NCBI GenBank assembly: GCA_947652115.1
Contig: OX393562.1
Coordinates: 8,923,374 to 8,987,373 of the forward strand
DNA length: 64,000 nucleotides
Reading direction: 5' to 3'
Origin: Blastomussa wellsi
Taxonomy: Eukaryota > Cnidaria > Anthozoa > Scleractinia > Plerogyridae
Shown: positions 51,093 to 60,301 of the stretch, piece by piece
Layout: each line of letters begins with the position of its first letter
Numbering within the stretch: the first letter of the stretch is position 1
The notes under the pieces: model-generated
What the model was told of the DNA's origin: nothing
The model's database searches: none
The model's input: the letters and a program-made list of their open reading frames with translations, nothing else
Position numbers and translations under genes: made by a program

Positions 51093-51315
51093 TTAGGCGT
51101 TGGTGGGAAGAATTTTCTGGTCCTCCAGGTACTTTTTGAGCGCAACATTCCCCACCATTACAGCTGTGAACATTGCGTACTTTTCGATAGAATTAGAAGG
51201 GTCACCTGTAAAACTTTTCTTGAACGTTTATTTGGCAACCCAGCCTATGCCAGCAGCGAGGCCGGTAAGGGTGACGGCATCCAAGACGGTTTTGACGAGC
51301 TTGTTGTCGGACATG
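51093..51315 (-). pseudogene. P4: small Gly-rich membrane protein, one nonsense codon
   Basis: Homologue of 33450-33671 (MSDNKLVKTVLDAVTLTGLA, SFTGDPSN, LEDQKILPTNA). TAA near 51228-51230 replaces a Lys codon after GIGWVAK. Confidence 0.65.
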
Positions 51316-51361
51316 TTGGTTATAGATAGAAGAGAAAAATATTTAAATTGAAATTACTCGG

Positions 51362-51670
51362 CTAATATTTCTTTTATTATAACCTTTTTTTAGATCTTCT
51401 TTTGTGTACTCGTCTTCCTTTTTTTATTATTGTTTTCAACAACTTTTCTACATCTTTTAAATTACGCAATTGCTCCTCTTCATGCTTTTTTACCGCCTCT
51501 TCATGCTTTTTTCCTCCTCTTCGACAGGTTTTTTGGCTAAACAACTGCCAGTTTTAAGGCACTCATACGTGATTACCCCCAAAACAAAGCCAATACCTTT
51601 AACTGCTGCGATGTTTTTTAACCGTTGGTAGTCCCCTATTGTGCAAACTGCTGAATGTTTTTCTGTTGGT
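51362..51670 (-). pseudogene. P4: small acidic/basic membrane protein, degenerate
   Basis: Pieces resemble the P3 gene at 32451: AAVKGIGFVLGVITYECLK then AKKPVEEEEK. A basic C-terminal half (KHEEEQLRNLKDVEKLLKTI) follows in another frame and shows what the P3 copy lost to the TTAA element. Several frame changes. Confidence 0.45.
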
Positions 51671-51699
51671 TATATATTCAAATAATTTTGCCGCCTTAA

Positions 51700-52170
51700 T
51701 CCATTGGGCGAATCCCTTTGGGGAGAGATGCTTGCATCGGAAGCGGTGTTTCCGGTGCTGCCGGTGCAGATGCCGGTGCCCGTTCCTTAAAAAGGCTCGG
51801 ATGTCTTCACGCTTGACATAAGTCGTTACAAGTGTAGCGACAATTCCAATGATAGAGGTCCCTTTGTTTGTGCTGAGGACATTTGAAAAACTTTTGTAAT
51901 CTGCAGCGGGCGGTGCCGTCTCTGGAACCGGCGGAGCAGGTGCAGATTTTTTTCGTTTGCAATTATAACAGCAGCCTCGGCTACGGCTTTTTTCTGCGCT
52001 TCGCGGGCCAACCGTGTTCTTTCAGCAACCTTTTTGCCAGCAGCTACCCGCTTGGGACTTTCGGCAGGCCTTGTTGCCGGAGTTTGTGAAGTTGCCTGTG
52101 AGACTGGAGCGGTCGGTTGCCGTTCTTCAGACATCTGTGAGACAGCGGTCGGTTGCTGTTCTTCAGACAT
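51700..52170 (-). pseudogene. P4: Lys/Ala-rich single-pass membrane protein, frameshifted
   Basis: Starts MSEEQQPTAVSQMSEERQPT, with the first ~12 codons duplicated (MSEEQQPT/MSEERQPT). The basic block (SPKRVAAGKKVAERTRLARE) is intact. Frameshifts near 51950 and 51840 precede the VTTYVKREDIRAF segment. Confidence 0.55.
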
Positions 52171-52240
52171 AGGTGAGAAAAATAATTTTTGTGAGGAATT
52201 GCCAACTATTTCTGTGTAATTATTTAATAATGCAAAGTAA

Positions 52241-52700
52241 TTATTCAATTGTTGGTGAGTTTTGCACAGCTTCTGCTTCTTTGTTCTTCAAAAGGTGTTT
52301 TGCGGTGATCAGCGCCGCGTTGGTCACAGCAACATAACGGCCGCACTTTAAAGCCATATTGCCGGCCAGGTTGGAGAGCTCTTTGTTGATGATGTAGTCG
52401 TTTCTGAGTTCTTTTTGATAAGCATCGATGTCATCTACGTCAACGACAATTCCGACCCCTTTGGATACAAGAAAAATGAAGCTGTCGATCAAGCTGTCAG
52501 TTGTCTTTGAGCCCACGTAGGTCTCGTACCGTTTGGTGTATTTTTCAACATCTTTGTCGCAGAGCCGCTTCACCTGCTCGTGTGTTACCTGCACCCCGAT
52601 GGCCTCTTTGGCTTTTCCTGTCGACACCAGCACGGCCAGCTGCTCACGAAGAGCAGGAATATCAGAATATCTGCGAAGGGTTGAAGCGAACTTTCATTTT
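52241..52700 (-). pseudogene. P4: conserved protein of unknown function, N-terminus shortened
   Basis: Matches 3880-4371 of P1 from IPALREQLAVLVSTGKAKEA through NDYIINKELSNLAGNMALKC to the stop at 52241. About 30 N-terminal residues are missing and no ATG is conserved near 52700, so the gene may be dead. Confidence 0.6.
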
Positions 52701-52712
52701 TTTCAATTCAAC

Positions 52713-53291
52713 TCAGTAGGGGTGACAAAGCGAGAACACGAGATGAGCGAACTTTCGAGCTTTAAGCTTTGAAATAAGACCTTTGTACTCATCCTGGGAG
52801 AGTTCCCCAGCGTAATCATCAAAGATTGCTTTCGTTGATTTGGCCGCGGGGGTGTAAAAGAGAACGACCGCCGCCACGTTCTCCAGGAAGGAGGCTGTTA
52901 TGCTGGTCATCTTCTGTTTCAGCACCGAAACGCTGATGCCAATATGTCGGGCAGAAAAAGCAAGATTTACCAGCTGCCCTGTGCGCCCTTTCACATCTTT
53001 CGAGGCTGTACAGTCATCGAGGATTATGGGCGTGTTGGTGCCCTCGAAAAGCCAGGAGACGAGCTTGAACCAAATTTCCACCCCGTATTGCGCGCATATT
53101 ATCACAAAAATTCGTGGATCCTCTTCACCAATTCGGTGGTAGGTTTTGTTGTGCGCGAATGTCGGGCAGATCAACACGATGTTGTCGAACTTGCCACGAA
53201 AAGGGCCATAGATCTGGTCCACCACAAACTGCGGTTTGCCTAAATTCGTCGGACCCACAATCAACGCGTTGGACGGGATGTTGTGGTTCAC
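52713..53291 (-). pseudogene. P4: packaging ATPase with damaged Walker A and altered start
   Basis: 192 open codons. Walker A reads GPTNLGKP instead of GPTNSGKS in P1, so the conserved Ser after Lys is lost. Walker B TPIILDDC is intact. The initiator is GTG where P1 has ATG. A TGA after LCHPY removes ~20 C-terminal residues. Nucleotide binding is unlikely. Confidence 0.75.
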
Positions 53292-53298
53292 TTCTATA

Positions 53299-54504
53299 TC
53301 AGTATTGCACAGATTCCAATTGCTGTTTTAATGTGTTCATCTGCGAGTCACTGATAACAAAGATGTAGCAGTTCACATTGCCTGATCAAGCTGTACCCCG
53401 TCTTGTGTGTTTACGAGGCGCGTGCCACTGCCGTGCAGCGACTGATCTGCCATGGAGCGCAGATCGATCAAAAGGCCGAACTTGTCATCGCTGTAGAACT
53501 TTTTCAGATTCATGTGCGGCGTTTTACTCTGGGGAAAGAAGCGACGGAACGTCTCCCACATGTCCCTGTATAAGATTCCGTTGTTGTACAGCATGTTTGG
53601 CGAGTCGTTAACCGTGACGCTGACTTTCGTCAGGCCAGGGTTGAAGCTCTGGCTCTCTGGCTTCTGGAGCGTAAGGCTCGATGAACAGGAGAAGGATCCC
53701 TTTCAGGGACCTTCTCTGGGGGTTGACTCTGAGGTTAATCCTTTCCTTGGCTTTTGCGAAGGTGATCATCTGATCAAGCTGTACGTGGTCGTACATAAAC
53801 TCCTTGCCAGCGGCATAAACACTGTCCGCGTCTTCCGGCAGAGTCTTACTTCTGATCATTTCATACTCAAGCTGGATGTTTCTCAGTTTGTATTCCAGTT
53901 TTGTTGGGTCAGAGCTTTTGACAACTTGGGAGGCCGGCGCAAGGGTCAGCTCAAACAAGAGGTCGTGGTAAAGAGCTTGGGGGTAAAAGACTCCGTGGTC
54001 AGTCACGATCTGGTGGTCCAGTATGATTCGGTATTTTGAGCCAAAAACCTTGTTCAGCGCGTTTTCCGTGTCGACGCTCTCGGTTTTCTTATCCCCAGTG
54101 TTTAAGCGGATCTTGCAGAGGTCCTCGCTCTAAATTCCATCGAGAAGCATGTTGCCCCGCTCCTCCTGTGAGAGGAAAAGGTCCTCCCAGATCTTGAAGA
54201 TGTCATACACCACCGTGTCATGCAACACGGTGCCCGCGTACTTCACAACCTGTTTTTCGACCAGAGCGCGCCCGACGTTTTGAACGAGGAAGTTGTTGGG
54301 GTCCCTTCCAGACAAGTCGATGTTGAAAAGCAGTGCGAGCGAGCCGGGCACGAGGACCTCGTCCTCACACAGCTTGGGCATTCAGGTCTCGCTGGGGTTG
54401 GCGTCAGTACGATCAAAGGTGATACGTTTTACCGCGCGCTCGGCTTTCATCGCGCCGAGATTTTTCTCTTTGTGTGTTGGACGAAGGTTTGCTTGCAACG
54501 CCAA
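53299..54504 (-). pseudogene. P4: major capsid protein, broken
   Basis: Homologue of 1962-3209. The start is TTG rather than ATG. A stop and small deletion lie at ~54380 after ANPSET. A TAG follows LLDGI at 54130, and frameshifts occur near 53610-53680 and 53375. Segments EERGNMLLDGI, GVFYPQALYHDLLFELTLAP and RRSLKGILLLFIEPY are clear. At the position of the P1 stop this copy has an Arg codon. Confidence 0.75.
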
Positions 54505-54539
54505 ATTTAAACAGAAATATATTTTTGTTTAAATATACA

Positions 54540-55195
54540 ATGGCGGAAGGTGGAGAAGAGTTTGGACACGACAACCATGCACTTTACCATGCACTTGACC
54601 ACGATGACGATGCCGATGTCGATAAACAAGAGATAAACCGTAAAAACACAACCGGTTCTTTTGTGCCGGGCACCGCATCGACACCCTACCATGGTGGCGA
54701 ACAATATGAAATGCAAACAATGCAGCACGAACAGAGCGGGATGTCTGACACATCCTATGTTGAAGTTCCTTCGTTGGGAGATTTTGTGAATGTTGACAAA
54801 AAAACAAGGCTTCAAAAAGTAAATGACTTTATCAAAAAGCATTACCCAAAAGTGAACTTCAGAAAATTGGGCCCAATTGGTTTCAGCAAAAAACGTGGAA
54901 ATGAAACAACATTTGTATCATTTGGTTCAAAAGGCGGTGAGACTGAAATTTTCAGAAAAGATGGCAGTGGTTTTCTCAAAAAAATTATAGATAAGTTCAA
55001 TGACGCTCTGGGTCCAGAAGCTAAAGATATTATCGCTCAAGAAAATGAGAGAGGCCGAACAACGATTAAAAGAGGCTGAAAAATTGCTGCAGGAAGGGAA
55101 GAAACTACACCAGAGGTTCAAAATGCGAGAAACAGACTCGAGCAAGGATTGATGCACTTCATGATGAATATGGTTCAAATGTTGAAAGTGAGTCA
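54540..55195 (+). pseudogene. P4: coiled-coil protein with a different central domain, cut at V5
   Basis: The acidic N-terminus (MAEGGEEFGHDNHALYHALD, MQTMQHEQSGMSDTSY) matches P1. After residue ~75 the sequence diverges (RKLGPIGFSKKRGNETTFVS, SKGGETEIFRKDGSGFLKKI). After a frameshift near 55060, coiled-coil pieces (MREAEQRLKEAEKLLQEGKK) run to about 55190. The membrane C-terminus is absent because V5 sequence starts there. Confidence 0.6.
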
Positions 55196-55548
55196 GAACT
55201 GCGCAGACTCTAGCAACTGAAGCACGTCGTACCCAGATGCAAGCCATTCGCGCGTTGCTTCGTTTGTCACCGTAGTGATATTGACCGAGGACGACACTTC
55301 GAAGGGCAACACCGAACATCTATCGCGGCCGTCAAAATTCACGAACATGAGTTTGATAAACTCCCTTGGGATCCCGTGTGTACCGAGTTTCCGTGTTCTA
55401 GGCAATTGCTGTCAAGACCCATCGGCCACGACATCGTGCACACGGTATTGACGAGGTTGAGGTAGACCCTTGCAGCGCGGCCGTCCTCTAATACGCATTG
55501 CGCGTACACGCCCGTGTTGGCAGATAGATAACGGGTTCTAGTCCCCAT
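55193..55548 (-). pseudogene. V5: unknown small protein, one frameshift
   Basis: Starts MGTRTRYLSANTGVYAQCVL, continues LEDGRAARVYLNLVNTVCTM. After a frameshift near 55400 it reads IPREFIKLMFVNFDGRDRCS to LQLLESAQF and TGA at 55193. The repeated pattern of strand-like segments (AARVYLNLVNTV, EFIKLMFVNF) suggests a beta-rich fold. No family recognised. Confidence 0.45.
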
Positions 55549-55599
55549 AAGACATTCTCGTACCAGTGCACGTTATCTTTATTGTCGTGATCATTATAG

Positions 55600-56805
55600 T
55601 TACAAGTCCATTTCGACAGCTGTGACGAGCATGTCTTTCAATTTATCCACAGGAGTCTCGTCGATCGTCTTTCTTATGTGGGTAGTACCCAGTGTGCGAT
55701 AATCGATCCAGCCATTTCGATCTTGTTGCAAGTGCCTGTGCGCCATCGATGCAGGATATACAATGCATAAAAAGAAGAGGCGTAGTGCCTGACTCGAATA
55801 AAAGTAAACGTACTGCATCGAGTCCAGACGTAATTGAGGACAATCGTGTTGTCGAAAAAACGTAGTTGACAAGGCATTCCGTGATTCCAGACACACCGAA
55901 TCACCAGCGCGACATTCTGCAAGTACCCGATAGTCGACTAGCCCGGCACAGGTAGAAGCCAGACCGACAGCGTTTCTCAGAACATCCATATATGCAAAAA
56001 GCACCAGTACCAAGGATCCGGCAAATTGTAGGTGTTGAAGAACCTGATTGCAATCGGTAGATAGTCCTTCTTTCGAGCGATAGATTTGTACCAGTGCCAG
56101 CACCTGGAACAGAATCATCGTGTTGTGAGACGAGAGTTCCATGTGCTTGCCCGCGGCAAATTCCAGTGCGAACGCTCCCCAGAGCAGCAGAGACCACACG
56201 ATGTAAAAGGCACTCGATGGAAGAGGGGGTGGTAGTTTCTGCTCACTGGTGGCCTCTACCCGCAAAGACGTTGACCCAGGCATACATAGGCGGTTTTCGT
56301 TGCAGTAAAAGGCAAAGTAGATACCTCCAAAAAAACACAGAACGAATCTGAATAGAAACACCATTATTGCGTAAATCGTTCCCATGAATGGCCCGAGTAC
56401 GAACGTCGCACACCCCTCTTGGACTGTCTGTCGAGTGGCTGCAACGAGAAACGACTCGCACCGGCCACGGTCGCCGCCAAGGCGACAAGAATCGATAGCG
56501 ACAGAGGGATCGTGCACGATGCAGTCAACGATAGAGTGTCGAAAATGATAGAGCAACGAGGTCAGCGTGGTCAAGGGTATGGAGCACAACGTGGCCCAAG
56601 TGACACCTTCCCAGGTGCAGTGCATGACTTTGGATCGACCTCGGCTTGAGGCCGCTCGAGCCACCAGATAGTAAAACGCACACAAGTACAACGTTTCGTG
56701 AGAAACGTACGGACGAACGCGAGTGGCGAACGCTATCTCGGCGATAAAAACTACCGTGTTGCAGCCGAGAAGGAATTGGGCAATGTCCAGCTCGTTATCT
56801 AACAT
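55600..56805 (-). CDS. V5: multi-pass membrane protein, intact (401 aa)
   Basis: About eight hydrophobic segments can be counted: residues ~8-30, 38-52, 68-90, 128-165 (two), 195-220, 228-245, 258-285 and 340-365. A Cys-rich loop (DCIVHDPSVAIDSCRLGGDR) follows the third. The C-terminus is hydrophilic. Size and topology are similar to herpesvirus glycoprotein M, which also has eight passes, but I see no sequence motif that proves it. It overlaps the next gene by 11 bp. A reverse-strand AATAAA lies just downstream (~55570). Confidence 0.6.
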   Translation of the reverse strand: MLDNELDIAQFLLGCNTVVFIAEIAFATRVRPYVSHETLYLCAFYYLVARAASSRGRSKVMHCTWEGVTWATLCSIPLTTLTSLLYHFRHSIVDCIVHDPSVAIDSCRLGGDRGRCESFLVAATRQTVQEGCATFVLGPFMGTIYAIMVFLFRFVLCFFGGIYFAFYCNENRLCMPGSTSLRVEATSEQKLPPPLPSSAFYIVWSLLLWGAFALEFAAGKHMELSSHNTMILFQVLALVQIYRSKEGLSTDCNQVLQHLQFAGSLVLVLFAYMDVLRNAVGLASTCAGLVDYRVLAECRAGDSVCLESRNALSTTFFRQHDCPQLRLDSMQYVYFYSSQALRLFFLCIVYPASMAHRHLQQDRNGWIDYRTLGTTHIRKTIDETPVDKLKDMLVTAVEMDL

Positions 56806-57934
56806 TTTGTCGTCGTCTGACCCGAACCGGTTTACACCAAGGTCGACCGGTTAGTTTGGGTTCTTCTTTTCTGTACGGTAAATAACAGACACCATCCACG
56901 AGAAATAGCCCATTGTCGGCAAACTGAACCAAGCAATATGGTGGAGATATGGTCGTCCGTTTCGGGTTGAATGCCGTAAAGGTCTGTCCGTGATCTTGTC
57001 GGGGGTCTACGTATTCCCTCTGTTCAGGGTACCAAAAAAGCTTGTAGTAGGTACGTTGACAGGAATGACCCGTATCCTGAATGTACGAGGTTTTGCGACT
57101 TTGTGCTCCAATAGTGGCGAGTAACCGCCGGAGCGTTTGTACCACGTACTTGTCCGAGTGGCCGACTATGACCGCATGTCGGTCGCTCTTACTGATCCCC
57201 GATCGTGCGTTCATCAGCATTTGCGCTTGGAGAGTCAAGAATCGAGTGCACTGTATACCCTCGCAACGGTATTCGTCGCCCTCGACTTCGACGCGAATGG
57301 TTATGATATTGCGAGGATCGCCGCCATTGACTAGCACTTTTCGAGCCACGTCGCGCCAGCAATAACAGGGTCGTCTCTCGGGTCCAGATGCAAGCGCCGC
57401 TCTGATGCCAGGAGATAGGTTTACGCGTTCCAATATTTCTATTCCCGGCACGTCGAGTACGTGCAATCCACCGACCGATACACCCACGTCAACGGTTCCA
57501 TACAAGATGGAAGGCTGCGAGGGAAATGCCAGAGGCAACAAATCGTTGAGATCGTGGGAAGCCTTGCAATCGTATGCAGGATTCTCGGGAGGAAGTCTCC
57601 AGCGGTAAAACATTTGCACTCGGTCCACATTCTCGTCTGGGAAAAGACCTATGGTGGTAGCACCGTCCACATCGAACAAGTCGACGACTGGCCGTGAATC
57701 GCGTGTTTCCCCTTCCTCTACAATGTCTAAGATCCGACAGGCACTGGCTTCTTGACCGTTCCAAATGGTTGTCCATCTGTCGAGCTCGAGGAAACGCAAC
57801 GGCACCCAGCTTTGATAGTTCTGGTTCATTACCAGAACCCGATAGCAAGGATCGATAAACGCATACCACGTAGACCGTTTTCGATCCATCTCGATGGAGG
57901 TTTCCGAATACCGGATTGCCATTTTGAATAGCAT
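56795..57934 (-). CDS. V5: unknown 379-aa protein, intact
   Basis: Soluble, with several Cys (RPCYCWRDV, EGIQCTRF, TGHSCQRTYYKLF) and Trp-rich strands (RSTWYAFIDPCYRVLVMNQN). Starts at 57934 or 57922. No motif recognised. It overlaps the membrane-protein start and is divergent from the terminase-like ORF, whose first codons overlap it by 41 bp on the other strand. A tegument- or capsid-associated role is only a guess. Confidence 0.5.
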   Translation of the reverse strand: MLFKMAIRYSETSIEMDRKRSTWYAFIDPCYRVLVMNQNYQSWVPLRFLELDRWTTIWNGQEASACRILDIVEEGETRDSRPVVDLFDVDGATTIGLFPDENVDRVQMFYRWRLPPENPAYDCKASHDLNDLLPLAFPSQPSILYGTVDVGVSVGGLHVLDVPGIEILERVNLSPGIRAALASGPERRPCYCWRDVARKVLVNGGDPRNIITIRVEVEGDEYRCEGIQCTRFLTLQAQMLMNARSGISKSDRHAVIVGHSDKYVVQTLRRLLATIGAQSRKTSYIQDTGHSCQRTYYKLFWYPEQREYVDPRQDHGQTFTAFNPKRTTISPPYCLVQFADNGLFLVDGVCYLPYRKEEPKLTGRPWCKPVRVRRRQNVR

Positions 57935-58826
57935 CTTTGGTCAATGTGACAGTGACGTGAATACGGATCGCGTTGCTCGACATCGTAGAAAGCTTGTCGA
58001 TTACGAGCGCACCGATCGACTTGGGACATTTGAACGCAGGGTGCAACTGAAAGGGGTAAAGTATCGCGTGTCCGCATTGGGAAACCGTTTTGCCCGCATC
58101 GTAGAATCGTCCGTGGCCCAAGTGGTTTCAGAAGAACGGCAAATCCAAGCCGCGAGTGCGATCCACACGTACGACGAATTCGTCGACTGCCTGTTCGATC
58201 GAGGGGTCACGGTGGCACGAGCAACTTTGAATCCGGTGCATACAGACAACGTGGATGGAAGTCGACGCATGACGATTGTTCGCAATGCCATCGGGGCCGT
58301 GTGGTTGTTATTGGACTCCCACGAATGGCATTTAGAGCCGTTCCAATGGCGCTACTTGCAATGCTTCTTATTGGGCATGTTCAGGCGACTTATTGGGAGC
58401 GAGACAAATCGGTACGTCCACGAAGTTCTACACTTGTTACGTCTTGCCACGCCGGAAATGGTGACGTACGACCCCAAGTTTCCGGACGCAAAGATTGCCG
58501 AAGAGATGAGCCGTATTTTCGAGGCGATGAGCCGCAAGATGTGGGCCATAGTCGCCCCGAGACGAAGTGGCAAGTCTGTGACAGTGCGTTTTGCCATTGC
58601 CTTGGCCATGGCATTTTCCGACAAGGACATGAACGTATTGCTGATGGCCAACACTCTGGACACGGCTCGATTGCATCTAGAGCCCGTGCACGAGCTCTTG
58701 AAAACAATGGAGCGGTTAAGACTCGTGCGGGATGTGCGCATTTCCAAAAATGACAGAGACGTGACCATCGTGTTCATCAAGGAGAAACGAAAGTCCATCT
58801 TTCACATCATCGCAGGAGCAGCACAC
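57894..58826 (+). CDS. V5: terminase large subunit-like ATPase, first exon
   Basis: Residues ~150-170 read LEPFQWRYLQCFLLGMFRRL. P-loop IVAPRRSGKSVTVRFAIALA lies at ~218-237, followed by MNVLLMANTLDTARLHLEPV. The pattern RR-x-GK-(S/T) with a following hydrophobic helix and LLMAN strand matches herpesvirus terminase (UL15-type) ATPases. The frame loses sense after GAAH, exactly at CAC/GTGAGT (58827). Herpesvirus terminase genes are split at about this distance after the P-loop (here ~85 residues). Walker B would be in exon 2, not identified. The start codon is uncertain. Confidence 0.6.
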
Positions 58827-58832
58827 GTGAGT
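58827..58832 (+). other. V5: splice donor of the terminase-like exon
   Basis: GTGAGT directly follows the last sensible codon. A possible acceptor at 58889-58890 (TATTTATCGAG) would join in phase to the next ORF; one at 58877-58879 (TATGTAG) would not. A distant acceptor is equally possible. Confidence 0.5.
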
Positions 58833-58908
58833 ATCGTTTTGTATTTTATCATTTACTCGTGTTCTCTATGGATATGTAGTATTTATCGAGGCAGAAAATG
58901 CTCGCGTA

Positions 58909-59772
58909 ATGGCGGCAAATGCATTCGGTGCACAGGGCGCGTCCGTGCAACAACAACAGTTCGCGTTCGATCTCGACACGAGTCACGCTGATCCTTACGC
59001 GAAAAACTTTGTCTTCGCTTTCCCCAAGACAAACGGTTGGAACGTACTTCCCTTGCTCGACTGTACACTTTCGCCCAATTCGATCTTACTGGTCGAAAGC
59101 GTCGAAGTGACAAATGCACAGGTTTGTGGACAACCCTATGTGTTGTTGCACGACGACGGCCGTTTCGTCGGTCGAACCACCACCATCCTAGAAGAAGGGA
59201 TCCTTCCCAGTCCACCTTCGTTCCCCAACTGGGCGGAATGGAAGACGCACGTACACGGCGTCTGTGGGTTGGGCGGGAACCATCGCAGTGCAACGACCGG
59301 TCCAGTCGAGGCCTTGAACGAGGAACGGTTTTTCCTGAGCGAGCTGTACATGATATTGCCTCAAATCCTGAGAGTGCAAGAAGACGATGGGAGCCACTAC
59401 AGACTACGCATGTGGCAGACGCAGATCAATGCTCACATCCCACATTCGATCTTGAAAATCATACGTCATGGCAGCGTCTCGCAGTGCCTCAAGCAACAGT
59501 ATTTGCAGTGTCCACTGTTGAAGCCACGCCCTGACTATCCCTTTGCGAATCTTAACATTCACGTCGGCGATGACACTGCCGAGACAGTCCGGGTGGCCGT
59601 GACATTGACAGGAAAAAGGATTTCCAACGTGTGCCCTCCTTCGAAGAGTCAAGTCACTTTCGACACAGTTTCCGAGACCCTCCTCCATTCCACGGATAAC
59701 GGGGTAGACTTTGCAGAATATTTCAGGCGATGTCCAATCCGGTTCCATCGGGACCTATTTGCTCTAAGATGA
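58909..59772 (+). CDS. V5: unknown 288-aa protein, intact
   Basis: Starts MAANAFGAQGASVQQQQFAF. Mostly beta-type segments (SILLVESVEVTNAQVCGQPY, VRVAVTLTGKRISNV) with few charged helices. It ends RCPIRFHRDLFALR. Size and composition would fit a capsid-type accessory such as a triplex subunit, but no motif supports that. In-phase splicing from the terminase-like exon into its 5' end is possible. Confidence 0.5.
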   Translation: MAANAFGAQGASVQQQQFAFDLDTSHADPYAKNFVFAFPKTNGWNVLPLLDCTLSPNSILLVESVEVTNAQVCGQPYVLLHDDGRFVGRTTTILEEGILPSPPSFPNWAEWKTHVHGVCGLGGNHRSATTGPVEALNEERFFLSELYMILPQILRVQEDDGSHYRLRMWQTQINAHIPHSILKIIRHGSVSQCLKQQYLQCPLLKPRPDYPFANLNIHVGDDTAETVRVAVTLTGKRISNVCPPSKSQVTFDTVSETLLHSTDNGVDFAEYFRRCPIRFHRDLFALR

Positions 59773-59809
59773 CGATGGAAGTGATAAACGTCGCCTTTGT
59801 TGTCGCTCG

Positions 59810-60301
59810 ATGACGATGGATCGGTTGTTCTTGTTGTGTTTCACTTTGATGGGTGCGCGTGCCACCACGGAGATATCGAGTGACGGGAGCCTGTGGCACT
59901 ATACCCCGGTGTCACCGTGGAGTCATTGGGTCTTTCCTTCGGACGTATCGATGGAAGTGTTGGTTGGCGCGGGAAGCGTCGTGTTTCAACGCGGACAGGA
60001 TGGTTCCTTGTTGATTACTTGGGATCCTCAGTCTGTGCCGATCGGTGCATTAGATGTTGCTGCATTAGTTCGGTGCGAACTGGGATGTGATGCTCGTTTA
60101 CAAGAGCTGGCATTTGACGGTCGATGCGAAGTGACGAACCCACCTGGCTGCGTTCGATTCGTTCCAAAATTCAGACGTATAACATTTTGCATAAAGACCG
60201 GAGAATTTGTCGGCGATTCTCTCCTTACCGACATCGGCAATGCAGGCGACTTCGAGCGAATCAACGGGCACGTGCCCTTCAATGTCACCGCCAGATGTTG
60301 A
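59810..60301 (+). CDS. V5: small secreted protein with signal peptide
   Basis: 163 aa. The N-terminus MDRLFLLCFTLMGARA is a typical signal peptide with a cleavage site after ARA; the ATG at 59810 or 59816 may be used. The mature part has six Cys (CELGC, DGRCEV, NPPGC, ITFCIK, TARC) and one N-glycosylation site (NVT). No membrane anchor. A soluble envelope-complex subunit or secreted factor is possible. The stop overlaps the kinase start by 20 bp. Confidence 0.55.
   Translation: MTMDRLFLLCFTLMGARATTEISSDGSLWHYTPVSPWSHWVFPSDVSMEVLVGAGSVVFQRGQDGSLLITWDPQSVPIGALDVAALVRCELGCDARLQELAFDGRCEVTNPPGCVRFVPKFRRITFCIKTGEFVGDSLLTDIGNAGDFERINGHVPFNVTARC

Larger units (their letters stand above)
45857..55195 (-). 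mobile_element. Polinton P4 (reverse orientation), boundaries approximate
   Basis: Gene order from right to left matches P1 and P3: coiled-coil gene, capsid, ATPase, small genes, integrase, then convergent PolB. Stop codons of PolB and integrase overlap, so both belong to one element. No TIRs were found. The right end is lost where V5 begins (about 55190). It is not simply a copy of P1 or P3 because its PolB is a different type. Confidence 0.75.

Noticed and set aside
58827..58991. C-terminal extension of the terminase-like ORF past 58826
   Set aside because: The residues after GAAH are of poor coding quality and follow a perfect GTGAGT donor, so they are taken as intron sequence.
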